Assembly (NCBI GenBank): GCA_945787585.1
Contig: CALZIG010000041.1
Location: 1 to 12,812, forward strand
Source of the DNA: an uncultured Gammaproteobacteria bacterium
GTDB lineage: Bacteria; Pseudomonadota; Gammaproteobacteria; SZUA-140
Direction of reading: 5' to 3'
DNA: 12,812 nt
Of this stretch, positions 6,937-12,812 are shown in pieces. The translations under genes and the position numbers were made by a program. Each line of letters opens with the position of its first letter. Positions within the stretch are counted from its first letter, which is position 1. A model generated the notes under the pieces. It saw only the letters and a list, made by a program, of their open reading frames with translations. It did not search any database and was not told where the DNA came from.

Positions 6937-8208
6937 TTAATTATGACCACGTGCCCCCGTAAACTCAGGATAGGCCTCAAGACCGCAGTCAGTGATGTCC
7001 AGCCCCTGGTACTCTTCTTCTTCGCTCACACGCACCCCCATGACAGCCTTGATGATTGCCCAGGTGATCAGACTGGTAACGAATACCCAGCCAAAGATCA
7101 CACCGACACCGGTCAGCTGACCCATGAAGGTAGCATCGGCGTTGGAGATGATCACCGCCATCACGCCCCAGATACCGACCACACCGTGTACCGAGATCGC
7201 ACCGACGGGATCATCGATCTTCATCTTGTCGAGTCCGAGAATCGAGAAGACCACCAGTATGCCACCGATAGCACCGATAATGGTGGCCATGATCGGGCTT
7301 GGGTCAAGCGGCTGTGCGGTGATCGCCACCAGTCCTGCCAGCGCACCATTCAGTACCATGGTGAGATCCGCTTTACCAAACATCAGGCGCGCGGTGAGCA
7401 GTGCGGCAATCACGCCACCGGCGGCTGCGGCATTGGTGTTTACAAAGACTTTAGCCACGGCATTCGCTTCACCAACATCAGACAGTTTCAGTTCTGAACC
7501 GCCGTTGAAACCGAACCAGCCTAACCACAGGATAAAGGTACCGAGGGTAGCGAGTGGCATGTTGGCGCCGGTGATCGGGTTGATCTGACCGTTCGGGCCG
7601 TACTTGCCTTTACGTGCACCCAGCAGGATGACACCCGCAAGCGCAGCTGCGGCACCGGCTAGATGAACCGTGCCCGAGCCAGCGAAATCGACATAACCGA
7701 CACCACCGTCAGCGGTCAGGAAGCCACCGCCCCAATTCCAGAAACCCTGCATGGGGTAGATGAAGCCAGTCATCACCACACAGAAGGCAAGGAAGGCCCA
7801 CAGCTTCATGCGTTCAGCGACAGCACCAGAGACGATCGACATCGCAGTGGCGACAAACACCACCTGAAAGAAAAAGTCAGAAAGGCCTGAGTAGTAGACG
7901 TCTCCACCGCTGGCAATGACGTCTGCTGCGCTATTGTCGCCGCTGCCCAGAATGCCATGGATGCCGGGCCAGAAAGTGCTTGAAGCGCCGTCACCGGGAT
8001 ACATAATGCCGTAACCCATCAACAGGTACATGACACAGGCGATTGAATAGAGTGAGATGTTTTTAGTTAAGATTTCGGTAGTATTTTTTGCCCGTACCAT
8101 GCCGGCTTCCAGCATGGTAAAGCCAGCGGCCATCCACATGACCAGCGCACCGCATACCAGAAAATAAAAGGTATCGATGGCGTATTTTACTTCGATGATT
8201 GCTTCCAC
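6937..8208 (-). CDS. amtB: AmtB, ammonium transporter
   Basis: Trimeric inner-membrane channel of the Amt/Rh family that takes up ammonium. It has 423 residues and about 11 membrane segments, with no cleavable signal peptide (it starts MEAIIEVKYAIDTFYF), unlike E. coli AmtB. The twin pore histidines are His182 (in DFAGSGTVHLAG) and His341 (in GAISVHGVVG), and the conserved aspartate is Asp174. The C-terminal tail (GVRVSEEEEYQGLDITDCGLEAYPEF, in two parts about 391-416) is the regulatory tail that works with GlnK. The start is GTG 8208; GGAGG lies 9 nt upstream, and an ATG right after the Shine-Dalgarno sequence is closed at once by TAA. glnK ends 53 bp upstream on the same strand, so the two form an operon, closed by a strong terminator. 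Confidence 0.97.
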   Translation of the reverse strand: MEAIIEVKYAIDTFYFLVCGALVMWMAAGFTMLEAGMVRAKNTTEILTKNISLYSIACVMYLLMGYGIMYPGDGASSTFWPGIHGILGSGDNSAADVIASGGDVYYSGLSDFFFQVVFVATAMSIVSGAVAERMKLWAFLAFCVVMTGFIYPMQGFWNWGGGFLTADGGVGYVDFAGSGTVHLAGAAAALAGVILLGARKGKYGPNGQINPITGANMPLATLGTFILWLGWFGFNGGSELKLSDVGEANAVAKVFVNTNAAAAGGVIAALLTARLMFGKADLTMVLNGALAGLVAITAQPLDPSPIMATIIGAIGGILVVFSILGLDKMKIDDPVGAISVHGVVGIWGVMAVIISNADATFMGQLTGVGVIFGWVFVTSLITWAIIKAVMGVRVSEEEEYQGLDITDCGLEAYPEFTGARGHN

Positions 8209-8261
8209 GATTTACATCCTCCAAAAATAGAGTCCAACAAATTAAAAATGAGTGCTAGGGG

Positions 8262-8681
<420 letters not shown>

Positions 8682-8708
8682 AAAAATAAATTGGTTACCC
8701 CGGGTCTT

Positions 8709-8726
8709 TTGCACTCACCGTGCCAG
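8709..8726 (-). promoter_or_regulatory. Sigma-54 promoter of glnK-amtB
   Basis: The minus strand reads CTGGCACGGTGAGTGCAA. Against YTGGCACG-N4-TTGCW it matches all of the -24 element and four of five -12 positions, with GG (8723-8724) and GC (8711-8712) correctly spaced. The start would be near 8699, about 100 nt ahead of glnK. Confidence 0.88.
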
Positions 8727-8789
8727 TCCTGGGAATCGTTTTAAAAACATGTAGATATCTCATTTATTAGTGATTGCTATGGCTGCTGC

Positions 8790-8838
8790 TGCACCAGTAA
8801 TGAATCTTTTATGAGTGATAGTGCACTGGAATGGTGCG
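8790..8838. promoter_or_regulatory. Paired NtrC-like enhancer sites upstream of the glnK promoter
   Basis: TGCACT-N5-GGTGCG (8822-8838) matches 10 of 12 bases of the NtrC consensus TGCACC-N5-GGTGCA. A second site at 8790-8806 has one perfect half (TGCACC) and a poor other half. Their centres are 32 bp apart, three helical turns, and lie about 99 and 131 bp upstream of the predicted start, much like the two NtrC sites of E. coli glnA. Confidence 0.7.
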
Positions 8839-8879
8839 GATTGGCGATGAAAGTAGAGAGGGGTGAAATCCGTGAAAAA

Positions 8880-8907
8880 TTGCGTACACTACACATTACT
8901 AAATAAT
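8880..8907 (+). promoter_or_regulatory. Probable sigma-70 promoter of ubiK
   Basis: TTGCGT (8880-8885), 16 bp and AATAAT (8902-8907, 5 of 6 to TATAAT) precede ubiK; the start would be near 8914, about 45 nt before the chosen ATG. It is divergent from the glnK promoter. Confidence 0.5.
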
Positions 8908-8958
8908 AAATGCCGGTAGCAGCAGGTTATGGTGGCTGCCGTGAAAACAGGAAAAATG

Positions 8959-9207
8959 ATGATTGATGCCAAAACGATAGAAGAATTTACCCGGCGTATT
9001 TCAGAGGCGCTACCGCAGGGTGCACAGGTACTGCAAAAGGATATCGAAAAAAATGTACGGGCAGTGGTCAGTAGCGGCTTTGAAAAGCTCGACCTGGTTT
9101 CTCGTGAAGAGTTTGAGGTACAGAGCGCGGTGTTGATGCGTACTCGTGAAAAGTTGGAGGCGCTGGAAAAACAGGTGGCAGCACTTGAGGCCAGTCGCGC
9201 TAAATAA
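8959..9207 (+). CDS. ubiK: UbiK, accessory factor for ubiquinone biosynthesis
   Basis: Small coiled-coil protein (YqiC/BMFP family) that trimerises, binds UbiJ, and supports the aerobic Ubi complex making ubiquinone-8. From the ATG at 8959 it has 82 residues; E. coli UbiK has about 96. The conserved core LDLVSREEFEVQSAVLMRTREKLEALEKQVAALEA has the block before the C-terminal coiled coil that marks the family. The frame opens at ATG 8929 and also has ATG 8956, but MIDAKTIEEF at 8959 aligns with the E. coli N-terminus (MIDPKKIEQ) and has AGGA six bases upstream. comM follows 69 bp downstream on the same strand. Confidence 0.9.
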   Translation: MIDAKTIEEFTRRISEALPQGAQVLQKDIEKNVRAVVSSGFEKLDLVSREEFEVQSAVLMRTREKLEALEKQVAALEASRAK

Positions 9208-9276
9208 CGTTATTATCGAAGGCCTGCCACAGGATGTGGTGGGATAGCATTTAAATTCAAGCAATGGAATGCAGTT

Positions 9277-10788
9277 ATGTCACTCGCCACCCTTTATAGC
9301 CGTGCTCAGGCCGGTATCAATGCCCCATTAGTCACGGTTGAGGTGCATCTCGCTAATGGCTTGCCCAGTCTCTCAATAGTGGGATTGCCGGAAACGGCGG
9401 TGAAAGAGAGTAAAGATCGTGTCCGTGGTGCGCTGATTAACAGCCAGTTCGAGTTTCCTGCGCGCCGCATCACCATCAACCTTGCGCCCGCTGATCTGCC
9501 CAAAGATGGCGGGCGTTACGATCTCGCGATTGCGCTCGGTATTCTGGCGGCCTCGGGCCAGATTCCAACGCAGCAGCTCGGTGATTATGAATTTATCGGT
9601 GAACTGGCGCTGAGTGGTGAGCTGCGCCCGGTGCGGGGGGTGTTGCCGGTGTCAATGCAGGCACGTATCAGCGGACGCACCTTGCTGGTGCCGCTGGAAA
9701 ATGTCAATGAAGCGGCGCTGGTGGAAGAGACAGCAGTGTTGGGCGCGCGCCATCTGCTGGATGTGTGTGGTCATCTACACGGCAATAACCGACTCAAACC
9801 CCATACCTATATTAATGACGGTGTCTCTCAACAGGGTTACCCAAACCTCTCGGATATCCGCGGCCAGCACCACGCCAAACGTGCGTTGGAAATCTCCGCA
9901 GCGGGCGGGCATAGCCTGCTGATGATTGGCCCGCCCGGTACCGGCAAAAGCATGCTGGCGAGCCGGTTGCCGGGGATCTTGCCGCGCATGAGTAAAGAAG
10001 AGGCGCTGGAGTCGGCCGCGATTAATTCGATCAGCCATAACGGTTTTATTCCGGAGTCATTGAACCAACGCCCGTTTCGCACCCCGCATCACACCGCTTC
10101 CGGGGTGGCGCTGGTGGGTGGCGGGAGTCAGCCGCGGCCGGGTGAGATCTCGCTTTCGCATAACGGTGTGATGTTTCTCGATGAGCTGCCGGAGTTTGAT
10201 CGCCGTGTGCTGGAGGTGCTGCGTGAACCGCTGGAGTCGGGGAAGATTACGATCTCGCGCGCGGCCCGGCAGGCAGAATTTCCGGCACGCTTTCAGTTGA
10301 TTGCGGCGATGAACCCCTGTCCCTGTGGTTATCTTGGGGATAAAAACGGGCGTTGCCAGTGCAGCCACGAGCAGATTCGCCGTTACCGAGCCCGTCTTTC
10401 TGGCCCACTGCTGGATCGTATCGATATGCATATCGAGGTGCCCGCAGTGCCGTTCAATGAATTGAAATCAGCGCAGGGTAGTCGCATCGATCTTAGCGGC
10501 GAGGCGCGAGTGCGTGTACAGGCCGCGCGAGACGTGCAACTGGCGCGGTGTGGCAAGGCCAACCATGCGATGGGGATTCGTGAGATTGAAAGCAGTTGTC
10601 AGCTCGCAGCCGAGAGTGCGCGCTTACTGGAGCAGGCGAGCCAGCAGCTCGGGCTGTCAGCGCGTGTTTATCACCGTATTTTAAAGGTGGCACGCACGAT
10701 TGCGGATTTGGCCGCGGTTGAGGCGATCACTACGCAGCATATCAGCGAGGCGATCTCGTATCGTCGTCTCGACCGGCGGATTAGTTAG
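9277..10788 (+). CDS. comM: ComM (YifB), Mg-chelatase-like AAA+ branch-migration helicase
   Basis: Hexameric AAA+ helicase that extends branch migration during integration of transforming DNA in naturally competent bacteria. At 503 residues it is the usual length (about 500-510). The N-terminal ChlI/Lon-like domain (about 1-170) is followed by the AAA+ core: Walker A GPPGTGKS (218-225), RTPHHTASGVALVGGG (268-283) and Walker B GVMFLDE (297-303). Four cysteines at 348, 350, 360 and 362 (CPC-X9-CQC) look like a metal site seen in many homologues but absent from E. coli ComM. SGPLLDRIDMHIEVP (375-389) is the conserved Mg-chelatase sensor block. The ATG at 9277 has GGA eight bases upstream. The 3' end overlaps the convergent lipoprotein gene by 8 bp. 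Confidence 0.95.
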   Translation: MSLATLYSRAQAGINAPLVTVEVHLANGLPSLSIVGLPETAVKESKDRVRGALINSQFEFPARRITINLAPADLPKDGGRYDLAIALGILAASGQIPTQQLGDYEFIGELALSGELRPVRGVLPVSMQARISGRTLLVPLENVNEAALVEETAVLGARHLLDVCGHLHGNNRLKPHTYINDGVSQQGYPNLSDIRGQHHAKRALEISAAGGHSLLMIGPPGTGKSMLASRLPGILPRMSKEEALESAAINSISHNGFIPESLNQRPFRTPHHTASGVALVGGGSQPRPGEISLSHNGVMFLDELPEFDRRVLEVLREPLESGKITISRAARQAEFPARFQLIAAMNPCPCGYLGDKNGRCQCSHEQIRRYRARLSGPLLDRIDMHIEVPAVPFNELKSAQGSRIDLSGEARVRVQAARDVQLARCGKANHAMGIREIESSCQLAAESARLLEQASQQLGLSARVYHRILKVARTIADLAAVEAITTQHISEAISYRRLDRRIS

Positions 10789-11248
10789 CCGGGGCTACAG
10801 TTGGCGCTGGTGTTGGCGTTATTCTGGCGCGGGAAAGATTAATTTTGTGAGAGGTGAGGTGGATCTCATTTTCATCGACATGCAGGAACAGTGTCACTAT
10901 CTCATCGGCCGCTTTATCGCCGTAACGGGTGCTGACCTGAAAGATGTAGAACTTGCCACTGAAGACGGTATTCACGGTGTTGCTTTTGAATGAGTACTTT
11001 GTCAGCGGCCCCAGTTCTTTTGTCTGATTCTGCAAAAACATCGCCCAATGGCCGCGTTGGCCGGGTTTAAAGAGCTCGACGGCTTTCGTCATTTCGCCAT
11101 TTTGCAGTAGCGTATAATAGCTTTCGGCAATCTTTCTGGCTTCTTTTTCATCGCCGATTGGGACGCTCCCTGAAGTACAACCAGTCAGCGCCACAAATAA
11201 TACCATGAGTGAAAATAACAGGCGCTTACTGTAAATAGTGCGAATCAT
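10781..11248 (-). CDS. Small lipoprotein, possibly NTF2-like; function unknown
   Basis: A 155-residue lipoprotein. The signal peptide (basic MIRTIYSKR, hydrophobic LLFSLMVLFVA) ends in the lipobox LTGC with Cys24 as the lipidated residue; Thr25 at +2 suggests the outer membrane. The mature part starts with a helix (EARKIAESYYTLLQNGEMTKAVELF) and continues with beta-rich sequence, a layout like NTF2-type/DUF4878 lipoproteins, but I cannot assign the family with certainty. It ends in a Pro/Thr/Ala tail. The frame extends to TTG 11260, but ATG 11248 is preferred because GAGGA lies six bases upstream and the TTG would overlap that site. It converges on comM with an 8-bp overlap. Confidence 0.85.
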   Translation of the reverse strand: MIRTIYSKRLLFSLMVLFVALTGCTSGSVPIGDEKEARKIAESYYTLLQNGEMTKAVELFKPGQRGHWAMFLQNQTKELGPLTKYSFKSNTVNTVFSGKFYIFQVSTRYGDKAADEIVTLFLHVDENEIHLTSHKINLSRARITPTPAPTVAPAN

Positions 11249-11285
11249 GCGCTTCCTCAAATGAAAAAATAGATGCTAGAGGATG

Positions 11286-11314
11286 ATTATAGGTAAATAC
11301 GCAGTGTAATTATA
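11286..11314 (-). promoter_or_regulatory. Two TATAAT boxes upstream of the lipoprotein gene
   Basis: Perfect TATAAT hexamers occur on the minus strand at 11286-11291 and 11309-11314. The nearer one would start transcription about 30 nt ahead of the ATG. Neither has a recognisable -35 box, and the surrounding DNA is AT-rich. Confidence 0.35.
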
Positions 11315-11449
11315 CTTATATAAAAATGGAGGCGTTTAGCCAGTGGTTGTGGCTAGCATAATTTAGTACTAATGGCCTGTTTTTGGCCGTAAGTCAGCGC
11401 GTCTGTGGGACACGTATCGCGTGAGAGTAACTTGAGTATGAATGCCGGA

Positions 11450-11860
11450 TCAGTTGTTGGCATCGTGATAGGTATGCCAGATTTTTTTAATGCTTTCGGA
11501 GAGACTCATCGGGTCGAAGGGTTTGGGGATCACATCCAGCGCGCCCATCTCTTTGAAATTGGCAACCTCATGCGGCTGTACTTTAGCAGTCATGAAAATA
11601 ACTGGGGTTTCTGCAAAGTGGGCTTCTTTACGCAACGCGACAAGGGTACTGGGCCCATCCATGCCGGGCATCATCACATCGAGCAAAATGACGTTGGGAT
11701 TGAAGGCCTTGATTTCATCGAGATGCGCCATGGCATCGCTGCCAGAGTTATATATCTGTACCTCAAATCCCCCCACAGTTTCTAGCGCTACTTTGGCCAC
11801 GGCCTGTATATCGGGTTCATCTTCCACATAGAGAATGCGTTCTATGTTGCTACTGCCCAT
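11450..11860 (-). CDS. Stand-alone response-regulator receiver protein
   Basis: A single-domain, CheY-like receiver of 136 residues with no output domain. The conserved site is complete: acidic pocket Glu13/Asp14, phospho-acceptor Asp61 (in [13 protein letters not shown]), Thr91 (in IFMTAK) and Lys113 (in IPKPFDP). It should be phosphorylated by a histidine kinase and act by protein contact or as a phosphorelay step. The ATG at 11860 has AAGGAG seven bases upstream. No kinase or chemotaxis gene is in the window; the only same-strand neighbour upstream is the phosphofructokinase, whose stop is 188 bp away. The partner and output are unknown. Confidence 0.93.
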   Translation of the reverse strand: MGSSNIERILYVEDEPDIQAVAKVALETVGGFEVQIYNSGSDAMAHLDEIKAFNPNVILLDVMMPGMDGPSTLVALRKEAHFAETPVIFMTAKVQPHEVANFKEMGALDVIPKPFDPMSLSESIKKIWHTYHDANN

Positions 11861-12048
11861 TATTTGCTCCTTTGTAGCGTTGGCGAGTAAAACGGTTTTA
11901 TTGAGACCAAAGTAAAGTTAAGTGCCTGGTTTTATTTGATCTATTACGGTTATCGACAGCGCATATCATATTCTTGACAGATATCGTTACGCGTCGGCCT
12001 TGAGTAAGTGCTGATCAAAATTATCCGTTGTTGAGCACGCAAAAATGA

Positions 12049-12812
12049 TTATTTTATTTTGAAAGTGGTGTTGAGCCGTTTTTTGACGGCGACCTTTTTG
12101 AGCTGAACATATTTTGGCAGGCCATCTTTATAAGGAGGATAGTCTTCACCGCGGATTAGCGGGGCCAGATAGGCACGACAGCGCGGGGTGATGCCGAAAC
12201 CATCCTTGGTGATAAAACTGGCGGGCATCATTTTTTCGACATTGGCGACACGTGAGAGTTTCGCCTCACCAATCTTCCAGCGATAGGGGGTGTTGGAGGT
12301 GCGCACGATAGTCGGCATCACCGCATTCTTACCCGCCAGTGCAAACTCAACTGCCGCCTTACCTACCGCGTAGGCCTGCTCGACATCGGTCTTTGAGGCG
12401 ATATGTCGCGCCGCACGCTGTAAATAGTCCGCCACCGCCCAGTGATATTTATAGCCCAGCTTAGATTTGATCAGCTCGGCAACAACAGGGGCAACACCGC
12501 CTAGTTGTGCGTGACCAAAGGCATCTTTGCTGCCAGCTTCGGCGAGAAACTGGCCTTTGGCATTACGTACCCCTTCCGAGACGACAATCGCACAGTAACC
12601 ATATTTTTTGACACTCTCTTTCACTTTGGCGAGAAAGCGGGTCTGGTTAAAGGTGACTTCAGGGAAAAGGATGATATGGGGCGCGTCGCCTTTGTTTTCG
12701 GCGGCGAGACCGCCCGCGGCTGCAATCCAGCCTGCGTGGCGACCCATCACCTCCAGCACAAAGATCTTGGTCGAGGTCTTGCACATGGAGGCGACATCGA
12801 AGCCCGCTTCAC
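12049..12812 (-). CDS. 6-phosphofructokinase, probably PPi-dependent; N-terminus cut off
   Basis: Glycolytic enzyme of the PFK superfamily interconverting fructose 6-phosphate and fructose 1,6-bisphosphate. The window holds 253 codons at the C-terminal end; the frame is open to the right edge, reading EAGFDVASMCKTSTKIFVLE there. MGRHAGWIA, the conserved substrate-binding block, is followed by about 235 residues, whereas E. coli PfkA has only about 150 after its MGR. That length, with LFPEVTF and the downstream GVRNAKGQFL, points to the long, pyrophosphate-dependent group (about 400-430 residues), which can run in both directions and saves ATP. The GGDGS-type motif that would settle PPi or ATP use lies outside the window. 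The ATG at 12786 is internal, not the true start. Confidence 0.85.
   Translation of the reverse strand, partial: EAGFDVASMCKTSTKIFVLEVMGRHAGWIAAAGGLAAENKGDAPHIILFPEVTFNQTRFLAKVKESVKKYGYCAIVVSEGVRNAKGQFLAEAGSKDAFGHAQLGGVAPVVAELIKSKLGYKYHWAVADYLQRAARHIASKTDVEQAYAVGKAAVEFALAGKNAVMPTIVRTSNTPYRWKIGEAKLSRVANVEKMMPASFITKDGFGITPRCRAYLAPLIRGEDYPPYKDGLPKYVQLKKVAVKKRLNTTFKIK

Noticed and set aside
6943..7497. A 184-codon plus-strand ORF opposite amtB
   Set aside because: It is antisense to the clearly conserved amtB, is rich in His/Asp/Thr as expected of a shadow frame, and has no recognisable domain.
11337..11355. Hairpin TAGCCA-7-TGGCTA as a terminator of the response-regulator gene
   Set aside because: It has no T-run following on either strand and lies about 100 bp past the stop; left unassigned.
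11949..11979. A GTCGATAA-like element as a flagellar sigma-28 promoter for the receiver gene
   Set aside because: The -10-like part is close to GCCGATAA but no matching -35 element lies at the right distance.
12008..12038. Imperfect 11-bp inverted repeat after the phosphofructokinase gene as a terminator
   Set aside because: The arms match at 9 of 11 positions but the loop is 9 nt and no T-run follows on the minus strand.

Overview
The window looks like ordinary chromosome from a gammaproteobacterium of moderate GC content. The evidence is an argS–priA pair, a ubiK–comM pair beside a divergent glnK–amtB operon under a sigma-54/NtrC-type promoter, a HemJ-type protoporphyrinogen oxidase, and a long-form (probably pyrophosphate-dependent) phosphofructokinase. 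The last is common in sulfur-oxidising and methylotrophic gammaproteobacteria, but the genus cannot be named from the sequence. I see no phage, insertion sequence, CRISPR array, rRNA or tRNA.

Layout, left to right. argS (minus, 3' end cut by the window edge) lies downstream of priA (minus); the 136 bp between them holds a large imperfect inverted repeat and a likely argS promoter. Next is a 429 bp AT-rich gap with perfect DnaA boxes and a sequence like the E. coli oriC 13-mer. A minus-strand block follows: fetA-fetB (iron export ABC transporter, ATGA overlap), a secreted DUF4124 protein, and hemJ. A strong terminator then separates fetAB from glnK-amtB, which is also on the minus strand. The glnK promoter region carries a near-perfect sigma-54 site and two NtrC-like sites 32 bp apart. 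Reading the other way are ubiK and comM (plus). comM converges on, and overlaps by 8 bp, a small lipoprotein gene. The right end has a stand-alone response-regulator receiver protein and the C-terminal part of a phosphofructokinase, both minus.

How the genes relate. glnK-amtB is a nitrogen-limitation module: AmtB takes up ammonium, GlnK gates it, and NtrC with sigma-54 would switch it on. fetAB (iron efflux) and hemJ (penultimate haem step) are both linked to iron, and they may be co-transcribed with the DUF4124 gene. PriA (replication restart) sits directly beside the DnaA-box cluster. ComM (branch-migration helicase of natural transformation) suggests that the organism is, or was, competent.

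The most interesting item is the DnaA-box/AT-rich region at about 3950-4190, a candidate replication origin or other DnaA-controlled site. I found no convincing new multi-gene system. Several regulatory details are also worth checking: a possible CTG start for fetA, palindromes at hemJ and fetA, and a structured glnK leader.
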